Positions 26,534 through 35,422 of a stretch of DNA of 64,000 nt are shown here, one piece after another; position 1 is the stretch's first letter; the number at the start of each line of letters is the position of its first letter. Under the pieces are notes generated by a model, which saw only the letters and a program-made list of their open reading frames with translations, had not been told where the DNA came from and searched no databases. Both the position numbers and the translations under genes were made by a program. Origin of the DNA: Brevibacterium sp. HMSC07C04 (GTDB lineage: Bacteria > Actinomycetota > Actinomycetes > Actinomycetales > Brevibacteriaceae); contig NZ_KV823283.1 of the NCBI RefSeq assembly GCF_001815905.1, positions 1-64,000 of the forward strand, in the 5' to 3' direction.

Positions 26534-26908
26534 TCAGTAGCTGGAGAAGCCGTCTTCGCTCAGCACGTGCTTTTCAGTGCCGTCGATCGGCGGGTTGAAG
26601 ATGCTCAGCAGCTCCATGTCTTCGTGATCGGAGGCGCGCAGGTAGTGCGGGTCGTGCTTGTCCAGCACGTAGATGACGCCGGGGGTCACGGGGTACACAT
26701 TGCCGTCCGTGTCCTCAACATTGCCAGACCCCGAAATGCAGTAGCAGGCTTCGAGGTGGTTACGGTACTCAAGTTTCGATTCAGTTCCCTTGCGCACAAC
26801 GGTGCGGGCAACTGCGAAACCCATGTTGTCTTTTGCAGTCAGGACGCGCTGGCTGGTTCCAGCACCCCACTCGACGGATTCGACATCGTCAACGGAACGT
26901 GTGAACAC
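26534..26908 (-). CDS. ectC: Ectoine synthase, orphan
   Basis: This is a 124-residue cupin enzyme. YRNHLEACYCI, GVIYVLDKHDPHYLRA and SIFNPPIDGTE match EctC closely. Glu53, Tyr80 and His88 fall where the metal ligands of characterised EctC lie (Glu57, Tyr85, His93). EctC closes N-gamma-acetyl-diaminobutyrate to ectoine. The GTG start at 26908 has an AGGAGG site 4 nt upstream. No ectA or ectB is in the window, so the substrate must come from elsewhere or the enzyme works in reverse or on glutamine-derived ADPC. The lysC and asd genes 33 kb away supply the general precursor but are not linked. Confidence 0.9.
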   Translation of the reverse strand: MFTRSVDDVESVEWGAGTSQRVLTAKDNMGFAVARTVVRKGTESKLEYRNHLEACYCISGSGNVEDTDGNVYPVTPGVIYVLDKHDPHYLRASDHEDMELLSIFNPPIDGTEKHVLSEDGFSSY

Positions 26909-26924
26909 GGTGCCTCCTATAAGT

Positions 26925-26940
26925 CGTATTGAGAAATACG
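26925..26940 (-). promoter_or_regulatory. Palindrome in the ectC leader
   Basis: CGTATT-GAGA-AATACG, a perfect 6-bp dyad, lies about 10 nt upstream of the ectC ribosome site. It could be an operator or a small hairpin that affects translation. The rest of 26909-27182 shows no clear promoter. Confidence 0.35.
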
Positions 26941-27182
26941 TATGTTCATTCACGCTATGAAAACGTCCCCTGCGCATTCAAGGCTCAAGGGACATTTTCA
27001 GAGCTTACCTAGGATTCTCTGCGGCCACGGTCAAAGGGTAACCGGGCTCACGGCAAGGTCTAACACAGCTGTTGACAGCATCCAGACCGCTGGCCGCGGC
27101 TCATCTCAATCGCGCTGCCGTCGGTGTCCTAGCGGCACAGACACACCAGTCGCCAAAGCAGAGAGGCATCCCTCCCCGTCCG

Positions 27183-29996
27183 TCACGATTTCTTAGCGGT
27201 GCTGGTCTTAGCCGTCGTCTTCTTCGCAGTGCTGGTCTTAGCCGTCGTCGACTTCTTAGCGGAGCTGGTCGTCGAACTGCTCTTCTTAGCCGCAGTCGTT
27301 TTGCGCGCAGTGGTCTTGCGCGTGGTCGTTTTCTTCTTGGCAGGCCCCTTGGCGCGCTTTTCTGCCAGCAGCTGGAATGCGCGCTCAGCGGTGATCCCTT
27401 CGACTGTGTCGTCCTTGCGCAGGGTTGCGTTCGTGGTGCCGTCAGTGACGTAAGGACCAAAACGACCGTCTTTGAGCACAACCGGCTTTTCGGAGTTCGG
27501 ATCGGTGCCGAATTCCTTCAGCGGCGGTTTCGCAGCACGGCGACCGCGGGTTTTAGGCTGTGCAAAAATCTTTTCAGCTTCTTCAAGCGTGATGGTGAAG
27601 ATCTGCTCTTCGGATTCGATAGACCGGGAGTCTGTGCCCTTCTTGAGGTACGGACCGTAGCGGCCGTTCTGTGCCGTAATGTCCACACCTTCGGCGTCCT
27701 GGCCGACAATCCGCGGCAGGCTCAGCAGCTTCAGCGCTTCTTCCAGCCCGATGGTGTTGAGGTCCATTGATTTGAACAGGCTCGCTGTGCGCGGCTTGGG
27801 CTTCTTGGTTCCCCGCTTGGGCTTTTCGTCCGGTTCCGGCAGGACCTCTGTGACGTAGGGGCCGAAGCGGCCGCTCTTGGCGACAATCGTGTGTCCGCTT
27901 TCTGGGTCCACACCGAGTTCGCGGTCGCCGTCGCCTTGTTTTTCGATGAGTTCGCGAGCTTTTTCTGCCGTGAGTTCGTCCGGGGCGAGGTCATCGGGCA
28001 ACGACACTCGTTTGGGCTGTTCAGGGTTGTCGCCTTCAGCTTCGAGGTAGGGCCCGTAGCGGCCAACGCGCAGGTTGATGCCCTCTGCGATGTTCACCGT
28101 GTTCAGTTCGCGCGCATCGATGTCGCCGAGGTTGTCGACGATTGCCTTGAGCCCAACGTGGCCGACGTCGGAGTCCATGCCCGCCGGTGCGTCTTGACCG
28201 TCGTCGGCGCTGTTGCCGAAGTAGAAGTCGCGCAGCCATTCGGCGCTGTTTTCATCGCCCTTGGCGATTTCGTCGAGATCAGCTTCCAGACCAGCGGTGA
28301 ACTGGTAGTCGACAAGGTCGTCGAAGTGCTCTTCGAGCAGCTTGACCACCGAGAACGCCAGCCAGCTGGGAATGAGCGCGTTGCCGCGGGTCGTGACGTA
28401 GCCGCGGTCTTGGATGGTGGAGATGATTGCCGCATACGTTGAGGGGCGGCCGATTCCGAGCTCCTCCATGCGCTTGACCAGGCTGGCTTCTGTGAAGCGC
28501 GGCGGTGGTGCGGTGGTGTGGCCGTCGGCTTCCACCCGGTCGACCGACAGTGCGTCGCCTTCTTTGACGTCCGGCAGGCGGCTCTTGTCCTTTTTGTCGG
28601 ATCCGTAGCGTTCGAGGTCCTGGCCTTCTTCGTAGGCGGCGAGGAATCCCTTGAACGTGATGACGGTGCCGCTTGCGGTCAGTTCGGCGCTGCTGCCGTT
28701 GCCGAGGTCGGCGTTGATGCGCATGGTCGCGGTCGAGCCTTTGGCATCAGCCATCTGGGATGCGACGGTGCGCTTCCAGATGAGTTCGTAGAGCTTGAAT
28801 TCGTCGCCGCGCAGCTGCTTTGACACCTGGGCCGGGGTGCGGAAGTGGTCACCGGCGGGACGGATGGCTTCGTGGGCTTCTTGCGCGCCTTTCTGCTTGG
28901 ACGCGTAGATGCGCGGCTTGGAGGGCACGAATTCGGGACCGTAGAGTTCACCCACCTGACGGCGAGCAGCTGAGAGTGCTTCTGTGGACAGCACCGGCGA
29001 GTCCGTACGCATATAGGTGATGTAGCCGTTTTCGTACAGCGACTGTGCGGTGCGCATGGCCTGGCGCGCGCTCATGCGCAGCTTGCGACCGGCTTCCTGC
29101 TGGAGGGTCGAGGTGGTGAAGGGCGCTGCGGGGCGACGCGAGTACGGCTTGGTCTCCAGTGCCGCCACCGACAGTCCGTCTTTGGCGTCACCGCTGAGCT
29201 TTGCGGCAAGGCCTTCGGCATCCTGCTGGGTGAGGATGCGAGCTTTGGTGCGCGGTTTGAGTGTGCCTGCGTCGGTGAAGTCGCGGCCCTGCGCGATCTT
29301 CTCACCGTCAACGGCGGTGAGCTTGGCTGCGAAGCTCTCGCTTTGGCCGGGAGCCTGCAGGTCGATGTCGAGGTCCCAGTAGTCGGCTGAGATGAACGCC
29401 ATGCGCTCACGTTCGCGCTCGACAACCAGGCGGGTGGCAACGGACTGCACGCGGCCGGCAGACAGGCCCGCACGGACTTTGCGCCACAGGACGGGCGAGA
29501 TTTCATAGCCGTACAGGCGGTCGAGAATGCGGCGAGTTTCCTGCGCGTGCACGAGATCGTGGTCGATTTCGCGCGTGTTCTCCAGCGCCCTTTCGAGGGC
29601 TTCCGGGGTGATTTCGTGGAACACCATGCGCTTGACCGGAACTTTGGGTTTGAGCACTTCCAGCAGGTGCCACGCGATGGCCTCGCCTTCGCGGTCTTCA
29701 TCTGTTGCCAGGTAGAGTTCGTCGGCCTCTTTGAGCAACTTGCGCAGCTCGGTGACCTTCTTCTTTTTGTCGGGGTCCACCCGGTAGTAGGGCTTGAAGC
29801 CGTCGTCCACGTCGACCGCGAATTTGCCGTAGGGCCCTTTTTTCATGTCCGCGGGCAGTTCAGAGGGCTGCGGGAGATCCCGAATGTGCCCCACTGAGGC
29901 TTCGACGGTGTAGCCGTCGCCCAAAAAGCCGACAATCGTCCGCGCTTTCGTCGGGGACTCGACGATCACCAAACGACGTGGTTTCTTCTCAGCCAC
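27183..29996 (-). CDS. topA: DNA topoisomerase I (type IA)
   Basis: This 937-residue enzyme relaxes negative supercoils. The TOPRIM domain starts at LVIVESPTKARTI; the acidic DREGE motif (TDEDREGEAIAWH) and the active-site tyrosine in GYITYMRTDS are present. Four C-terminal topo-C repeats, each around a GRFGPYV or GRYGPYL core, follow. The last about 50 residues are Lys/Thr/Ser-rich with repeats of KKTTAKTSTA type; such tails aid processivity in actinobacterial TopA. The GTG at 29996 follows AAGGAAAACT. Zinc-finger cysteines are absent, as usual in this phylum. It is transcribed away from the methyltransferase gene with a gap of 162 bp. Confidence 0.97.
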   Translation of the reverse strand: MAEKKPRRLVIVESPTKARTIVGFLGDGYTVEASVGHIRDLPQPSELPADMKKGPYGKFAVDVDDGFKPYYRVDPDKKKKVTELRKLLKEADELYLATDEDREGEAIAWHLLEVLKPKVPVKRMVFHEITPEALERALENTREIDHDLVHAQETRRILDRLYGYEISPVLWRKVRAGLSAGRVQSVATRLVVERERERMAFISADYWDLDIDLQAPGQSESFAAKLTAVDGEKIAQGRDFTDAGTLKPRTKARILTQQDAEGLAAKLSGDAKDGLSVAALETKPYSRRPAAPFTTSTLQQEAGRKLRMSARQAMRTAQSLYENGYITYMRTDSPVLSTEALSAARRQVGELYGPEFVPSKPRIYASKQKGAQEAHEAIRPAGDHFRTPAQVSKQLRGDEFKLYELIWKRTVASQMADAKGSTATMRINADLGNGSSAELTASGTVITFKGFLAAYEEGQDLERYGSDKKDKSRLPDVKEGDALSVDRVEADGHTTAPPPRFTEASLVKRMEELGIGRPSTYAAIISTIQDRGYVTTRGNALIPSWLAFSVVKLLEEHFDDLVDYQFTAGLEADLDEIAKGDENSAEWLRDFYFGNSADDGQDAPAGMDSDVGHVGLKAIVDNLGDIDARELNTVNIAEGINLRVGRYGPYLEAEGDNPEQPKRVSLPDDLAPDELTAEKARELIEKQGDGDRELGVDPESGHTIVAKSGRFGPYVTEVLPEPDEKPKRGTKKPKPRTASLFKSMDLNTIGLEEALKLLSLPRIVGQDAEGVDITAQNGRYGPYLKKGTDSRSIESEEQIFTITLEEAEKIFAQPKTRGRRAAKPPLKEFGTDPNSEKPVVLKDGRFGPYVTDGTTNATLRKDDTVEGITAERAFQLLAEKRAKGPAKKKTTTRKTTARKTTAAKKSSSTTSSAKKSTTAKTSTAKKTTAKTSTAKKS

Positions 29997-30158
29997 AGTT
30001 TTCCTTTCCACGGACACGCTGCGAATGTAACACCGGGCACTGACACGGCGGCACCGCTGATGATCGCACCGCCGTCTGTGAACTGCTTTCAGCCGCTGTC
30101 AGCAGCTGTACGACACGGCCCGGGTGCGTCCAGCTGTTCTCACCTGACTGTAGCGGTC

Positions 30159-31886
30159 TCACTCGAGTACAGGGTAGACGAACCCGAGCGGGAGTATGTC
30201 GCGCACTTGCCTGACCAGCTGCTGGCACAGCTTGTCAGAATCGACTTCGAGCAGGGCGGCGAGCGCCCCGGCGACGGTCCGCAGGGTCATGCTCCCGTCA
30301 GCCACTCCGATGAATGCCGCAAGTGCGGTGTCGACCGTCAGCGTCTGCCCGAAGCCTGTCCCCTGGGCCATTTCGATGACGGACGGATTTTCGCTGCCGG
30401 GTTCTTGATGTCGGTGTTCGACGATGTCGGATCCGCGCACGAACGCCGTGGCTGCAAGTTCTGAGTCTTCTGCACCTTCGAGCCATTCGAGCATCGCCAT
30501 GCGGGTGTCGAGAAACGCTGCCAGTCCCGCCGCGTTTGCCCCGAGTGGTCCGCTGATGCGGTCAGCGGCCGCGAACGCCGAGGCAGCCGCGCTGCGTTTG
30601 AAGCGCACCCACCCGAAGGCGATCTGCTCGACTGAGCGGGCAGCGAAGTCGTCAAGCCAGGCTGCGGTATCTGTGTTCCACTGTCCACTGGCCCGAGCCA
30701 CCCCGCCGTCGCGAATCCAGGTGTGCGCATAGGCGGTCGGAGTCAGCTGCTCACGTTCAATCACCATGAGCGATGTTTCGCCTGCGGCCGAACCCACACC
30801 CGCAGTCTGCTCGTGCTTGTGCCAGGCGACGGGGCCGGCCTCAGCTCCCGACTGGGCCACTTCCCAGTTGCCGAGCATGGCGGCCTGCCCGCCTTCGGTC
30901 AGGTGGCCCGGAATATCGCGCACCAGCGAGCGCATCAGCTGGTCACCCGGCAGCCCGCCGTCTCGGTACTCAAACTGCCCCCGGGCAGCCTGCGGCGTGA
31001 TCACGAACGGCGGGTTGGTCACCAGCAGATCGACAGCCTGCCCGCGCAGTGGCTCCAGCAGGCTGCCCCTGCGGGTTTCGATGTTGTCGATCCCGTTGAT
31101 CTGCGCGTTCAGCCGCGTGAATTCAAGAGCGCGCGCAGAGATGTCCGTGGCGATGACGCTGTCTGCGTGCAGGGCCAGAGCAAGCGCTTGAATACCGCAG
31201 CCCGTGCCGATGTCAGCCGCTGTTGTCACGGCTTCGCGCGGCGTGATCTCAATGAGAGTGCGCCCGGCACCACCGAGTCCCAGCACGTATCCCCCGTCGA
31301 GAACCGTCGGCTGGGTCAGCGTGCCGAAATCGGAGGCCAGGTAGAGGGTGTCGGGTTTGCGCTGCCCCACCAGCCGCGGCACGCCCACGGGCAGGGAGTA
31401 CGGGACAATCGACACTGAACTCACGAGGCGCCGCTCGCCTTCCACTTCATACTCACCCGGGTGCTGATCACCTGAGTGCGATTCACCAGCATCGGCTGGG
31501 ACCAGCAGGCCCGCAGCGCGCAGCGCACTGGTGAGATCAGCACCGAGTGCATCTTCAGCGCTGGCAGTGGGAACAGCATCCGCCAGCAGGAACAACCGTG
31601 CGACAACAGCAAGCGAAACGGAGCTTGTGCGCGCAAACCACAGGGCGGGCGCGGCATCGTTAGTCAACAGCGCCTGATCGACGTCAGGCCCCCACAGAGC
31701 TTTCAAACCCGGCTGCGTGTACTCCAGACCTTCCAGTGATGAGCGCAGGTGCGAGGGCCATTCAGACCCCGCGGTCTGGCCGCGGCCAGCGGGCTCTCCA
31801 GAACCCGCTGCTGCTTCAGAGCCTGCAGGCATTCCAGCAGCCCCCGCAGAGTCGATCTTGGGCACAGCCGGCAGTGAGCTTCGCAT
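30159..31886 (-). CDS. Class I SAM methyltransferase with small-domain NPPF motif
   Basis: This is a 575-residue protein. The N-terminal about 50 residues are Gly/Ala-rich. A region at about 55-230 without clear motifs follows, then a SAM-binding domain with DIGTGCGIQALALA and VTNPPFVITP, the N/D-PP-Y/F motif of enzymes that methylate an amide or exocyclic amine (PrmC, RsmC, TrmN6-like). The C-terminal about 200 residues are specific to actinobacterial homologues. The target is unknown: a ribosomal factor, rRNA or DNA base is possible. The ATG at 31886 follows AAGGAAAT. It is divergent from the DEAH helicase, 76 bp away, between topA and the helicase as part of a conserved block. Confidence 0.75.
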   Translation of the reverse strand: MRSSLPAVPKIDSAGAAGMPAGSEAAAGSGEPAGRGQTAGSEWPSHLRSSLEGLEYTQPGLKALWGPDVDQALLTNDAAPALWFARTSSVSLAVVARLFLLADAVPTASAEDALGADLTSALRAAGLLVPADAGESHSGDQHPGEYEVEGERRLVSSVSIVPYSLPVGVPRLVGQRKPDTLYLASDFGTLTQPTVLDGGYVLGLGGAGRTLIEITPREAVTTAADIGTGCGIQALALALHADSVIATDISARALEFTRLNAQINGIDNIETRRGSLLEPLRGQAVDLLVTNPPFVITPQAARGQFEYRDGGLPGDQLMRSLVRDIPGHLTEGGQAAMLGNWEVAQSGAEAGPVAWHKHEQTAGVGSAAGETSLMVIEREQLTPTAYAHTWIRDGGVARASGQWNTDTAAWLDDFAARSVEQIAFGWVRFKRSAAASAFAAADRISGPLGANAAGLAAFLDTRMAMLEWLEGAEDSELAATAFVRGSDIVEHRHQEPGSENPSVIEMAQGTGFGQTLTVDTALAAFIGVADGSMTLRTVAGALAALLEVDSDKLCQQLVRQVRDILPLGFVYPVLE

Positions 31887-31950
31887 ATTTCCTTCCAACA
31901 GCAGGCGGCAGACAGCGCATATCAAGCCTACGCACAACGCAGGCGCGTGA

Positions 31951-31956
31951 GAGAAT
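31951..31956 (+). promoter_or_regulatory. -10 element of the DEAH helicase gene
   Basis: GAGAAT, preceded by an extended TG (TGAGAGAAT), ends 6 nt before the ATG at 31963, so the mRNA probably starts at the ATG. No Shine-Dalgarno sequence is present in the gap. Confidence 0.4.
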
Positions 31957-31962
31957 GCGCGC

Positions 31963-34455
31963 ATGCCGTCCGCTCTTACCGACCTCCTCACTCGCTTTGG
32001 CGAACGTGCCGACCGCGTGACGCACATTGAGAGCATTCCGCAGCGGCATGCAGTTACCGGTGACTGGCCCGACTGGGTGCATGACGACGTCACCGCGGTA
32101 TTCGCCGGTACGGGCATCACCAAGCCGTACAAGCACCAGGTCGAAGCTGTGAACAGCATTGCATCAGGCACTGACACAGTGGTGGCGACCGGCACCTCGT
32201 CGGGGAAGTCCCTAACCTTCCTCGTGCCGATCCTCGACTCGATTGCCCGGACTCGCGACAGAGTCCGCCCGGCAACCTCCATATACCTGGCACCGACCAA
32301 GGCCCTGTCACACGATCAGCTCACCGCCGCAGCGAGCCTTCCCCTGCGGGGACTGCGTCCGGCAGCCTTCGACGGGGATGCTTCGCACGCGCAGAAAGAC
32401 TGGGCTCGCAGGTGGGCCAACCTGCTGTTCACCAATCCGGACATGCTGCATCGTTCGGTCCTTCCGGCCCACTCCCGATATGCGCGCTGGTTCAAATCGC
32501 TGCGGTTCATCGTCGTCGACGAAGCCCACCGGTATCGCGGCGTTTTCGGCTCACATGTGGCGCTGGTGCTGCGTCGACTGCTGCGCATTGCCGAACACTA
32601 CGGCGCCCAGCCTGTTGTCATCGGCGCTTCGGCCACCATGAGCGAACCCGCTGAGACATTCGCTCGGCTGACCGGCCGCCGGGCTGCCGCTATCACCGAC
32701 GACTGCTCGCCGCGGGCCGCCGGCGAATTCATCCTGTGGGAACCGCCGCTGCTGCCCGGGTCCGATGCCACAGACTTCATGCCGTCCCCAAGCTCCGATC
32801 CGGCAGACGCAGACCCTGCCGCGGCCCGTGACGCGGCTGCCCCCGATGACCACCAATTGCCCACGGCCGCGCCGCGTCCAGTCGACGCAGCTCGCCGATC
32901 CACAATCGCCGAAGCCGCAGACATGCTCACCGACACCACGTGTGCCGGATACCGCTCGATTGCCTTCATCGCATCCCGGAAGGGAACCGAGGCTCTCGCA
33001 GGGGCGATCCGCACGGAAGTCGAAAGCATCGCGCCAGAACTGACGAAGACTATTGCCGCCTACCGCGGGGGCTATCTCCCAGAAGAGCGCCGCATGTTGG
33101 AAACCGCTCTGCGCAGCGGCAAGCTGCGCACTGTGGCTTCGACAAATGCTCTGGAACTGGGCATAGACATATCCGGTCTCGATGTGGTCGTCATGGCCGG
33201 CTGGCCCGGCACCCTTGCAGCCCTGTGGCAGCAGGCGGGACGGGCGGGCCGATCCGGTCAGCAGTGGTGCGCCGTGCTCATTGCCCGCGATGACCCGCTG
33301 GACACCTACGTGGTCCACCATCCCGAGGCGATCTTCGACACGCCCGTCGACGCCGGCGTCATCAACCCCTCCAACCCCTATGTCCTGGCGGGTCACCTGC
33401 TGGCCGCAGCCGCCGAACTGCCGCTGACAGCCGACGACTTCCCGCGCTTCGACGCCCACACCCACCCAAGCACGGGCCGACTCCCCACAGACCGGGCCAC
33501 CACAGCCCAGCCCGAACAAGCAGATGAGCGGGGCGGCGCCTCGTCATCTCAAACAGCTCAGCTTGTCTCCCAGCTGACCGAACACGGAATGTTGCGGGCC
33601 CGGCCCACCGGGTGGTTCTGGACAAAAGCGGAATCGGCGGCCGCGCTGACCGACATTCGCGGCTCCGGCGGCGGGCAGGTCAGGCTTGTCGAACAGGAAA
33701 CTGGCCAGCTGCTGGGAACGGTTGACGACGCCAGCGCGCACACACAGACCCACACCGGCGCGATCTACGTCCATCAGGGCGTCGAGTATCAGGTGCTGGA
33801 CCTCGACTTGGACAGTTCGGTGGCGATGGTCCAGCAGGTCACGGTGGACTTCACAACACAAGCGCAGTCGACAACCGAAATCAGCATTGTCGAAACCCAC
33901 GACCAGTTCGCCCTGCCCAGCGGCGTGCGCGTTTTCACCGGAACCGTCGACGTGACCGACCAGGTCACATCGTTTGTGCGCAAACAGAAGCGCACCGGGG
34001 TCCGCTTGGGGGAGTTCGAGCTCGATCTTCCCGCCCGCACCCTGCGGACCACGGCGGTGTGGTGGACGGCACCGGAGGGCCTGATAGCCGATGCCGAGGT
34101 GGATGCGGCGGACTTGCCGGGTGCGGTTCACGCGGCTGAGCACTGTGCAATCGGCCTGCTGCCGCTGTTTGCCGGCTGTGACCGGTGGGACATCGGAGGG
34201 GTGTCATCTGACAGACATGCTGACACCGGCATGGCGACGGTCTTCGTGCACGACGGTCAGCCGGGCGGGGCCGGATTTGCCGAGCGCGGCTTCACTGAGT
34301 TCCGTCGCTGGTGGCAGTCCACACTGGACACTCTGGACAGCTGCGAGTGCGCCAACGGCTGCCCCAGCTGCGTGCAGAGTCCCAAGTGCGGCAATGGCAA
34401 TGAGCCGCTCGACAAAGACGCCGCCCGGCGCCTGCTGCTGCAGATGCTGACGTGA
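31963..34455 (+). CDS. DEAH-box helicase with DUF1998-type zinc cluster (MrfA/YprA-like)
   Basis: This 830-residue SF2 helicase has a Q-like motif (KPYKHQVEAVNSI), Walker A ATGTSSGKSLTF, DEAH, SAT (IGASATM) and motif VI (QQAGRAGRSGQ). A DUF1998 domain near the C-terminus ends with four clustered cysteines (CECANGCPSCVQSPKCGNG), matching the MrfA/YprA helicases; Bacillus MrfA acts in mitomycin C repair with MrfB. An insert rich in Asp, Ala and Pro lies at about 265-310, and a second low-complexity linker near 500. Its Mycobacterium counterpart appears to be the helicase beside cspA/topA (Rv3649). No MrfB exonuclease is nearby. Confidence 0.9.
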   Translation: MPSALTDLLTRFGERADRVTHIESIPQRHAVTGDWPDWVHDDVTAVFAGTGITKPYKHQVEAVNSIASGTDTVVATGTSSGKSLTFLVPILDSIARTRDRVRPATSIYLAPTKALSHDQLTAAASLPLRGLRPAAFDGDASHAQKDWARRWANLLFTNPDMLHRSVLPAHSRYARWFKSLRFIVVDEAHRYRGVFGSHVALVLRRLLRIAEHYGAQPVVIGASATMSEPAETFARLTGRRAAAITDDCSPRAAGEFILWEPPLLPGSDATDFMPSPSSDPADADPAAARDAAAPDDHQLPTAAPRPVDAARRSTIAEAADMLTDTTCAGYRSIAFIASRKGTEALAGAIRTEVESIAPELTKTIAAYRGGYLPEERRMLETALRSGKLRTVASTNALELGIDISGLDVVVMAGWPGTLAALWQQAGRAGRSGQQWCAVLIARDDPLDTYVVHHPEAIFDTPVDAGVINPSNPYVLAGHLLAAAAELPLTADDFPRFDAHTHPSTGRLPTDRATTAQPEQADERGGASSSQTAQLVSQLTEHGMLRARPTGWFWTKAESAAALTDIRGSGGGQVRLVEQETGQLLGTVDDASAHTQTHTGAIYVHQGVEYQVLDLDLDSSVAMVQQVTVDFTTQAQSTTEISIVETHDQFALPSGVRVFTGTVDVTDQVTSFVRKQKRTGVRLGEFELDLPARTLRTTAVWWTAPEGLIADAEVDAADLPGAVHAAEHCAIGLLPLFAGCDRWDIGGVSSDRHADTGMATVFVHDGQPGGAGFAERGFTEFRRWWQSTLDTLDSCECANGCPSCVQSPKCGNGNEPLDKDAARRLLLQMLT

Positions 34456-34554
34456 GGGGTGTCCTCACGAAAGCGAGGTGGCGCCCCGGGAGACAGGGCG
34501 GCCCGGCAGCCGTGTGCCGCCTCGCCGGGGCCTCTCGGCGCTCCCCTGCCGCAC

Positions 34555-35358
34555 TCAGTCCGTGACGAGGCCGTTGTCGACCACGAGGTTCTGCCCTGTG
34601 ACCGCCCGCGATGCCGGCTGTGCAAAGAACATGGCCGCCGAAGCGAATTCCTCCGGTGTGGTCACGTGCCCCAGAGGCGTTGTTGCTGCGATCGCGTCGA
34701 AGACGTCATCCGGGGTGGCAGCCGATGCGTCGGTGGTGCGCAGCAGGCCGCCGGACACCATGTTGACGCGCACGCCCAGCGGACCGAGGTCTTTTGCGAA
34801 AGTGCGCGTCAGCGACAGCAGGGCGGCTTTGGCGGCGGTGTAGTCGTGATACGGCACGACGGGGTTTTGGAACAGGTTGGTGCCGATGTTGATGATTCGG
34901 CCCGAGCCGATTTCACGGAACCCGTTCATTGCGGCCTGAATGACGTGGACCGCCCCGCTGATGGTGCCGCGGAACTGGTCGTCGAAAGCAGCATAGGAAA
35001 TCGAGTCAGCGTCAGGGCGCTGGTCGCCGTTGAAGGAGAAGTCCACCAGGGCGTTGTTGACCACGGTGGTTACGGGCCTGCCGAATTCTTCGCGTGCGGC
35101 GTCGAACATGGCTTTGACTTCGCGGAAGTCGGTGACATCTGCGCGCACTGCCAGAGCATCGCCGCCTTTCGCCCGAATCTGTTCGGCAAGGCGAGACGCT
35201 TGGTCTTCCGAGTTGCGGTAGTTGATGACAACCGCCGCACCTTCGGCATGGAAGGCTTTGACGAGTGCGGCCCCAAGCCCGCGCGCGGCACCGGTGACCA
35301 GCACCAGCTGCTCGCGCACGGGCATGGCTGCTGTTGTGTGGGCTTGTGCGTTCGTCAT
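34555..35358 (-). CDS. SDR-family oxidoreductase (FabG-like)
   Basis: This is a 267-residue Rossmann enzyme. The cofactor motif TGAARGLG starts at residue 22, the NNA motif lies at about 101-103, and the catalytic YxxxK is Tyr173-Lys177 (YTAAK). The expected catalytic Ser position (about 160) is Thr (INIGTNLFQ). The Arg in INYRN after beta-2 suggests NADP(H). The ATG follows GGGGAGG. The substrate is unknown; it resembles 3-oxoacyl-ACP reductases but sits alone. It is convergent with the helicase gene, with a GC-rich gap of 99 bp and no clear T-tailed terminator, and is followed upstream by a DASS transporter 64 bp away on the same strand. Confidence 0.85.
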   Translation of the reverse strand: MTNAQAHTTAAMPVREQLVLVTGAARGLGAALVKAFHAEGAAVVINYRNSEDQASRLAEQIRAKGGDALAVRADVTDFREVKAMFDAAREEFGRPVTTVVNNALVDFSFNGDQRPDADSISYAAFDDQFRGTISGAVHVIQAAMNGFREIGSGRIINIGTNLFQNPVVPYHDYTAAKAALLSLTRTFAKDLGPLGVRVNMVSGGLLRTTDASAATPDDVFDAIAATTPLGHVTTPEEFASAAMFFAQPASRAVTGQNLVVDNGLVTD

Positions 35359-35422
35359 TGAACCTCCCCGGGTATTGACCAGTGTTGGTCAGACTGCGTG
35401 GAGTTCCACTTTAACCCGGCTA

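Noticed and set aside
26534-26908. Complete ectoine biosynthesis cluster
   Set aside because: Only ectC is found; flanking genes are topA and a DUF559 gene.
34456-34554. Intrinsic terminator between the helicase and SDR genes
   Set aside because: The gap is GC-rich and can fold, but arms are imperfect and no T-run follows on either strand.
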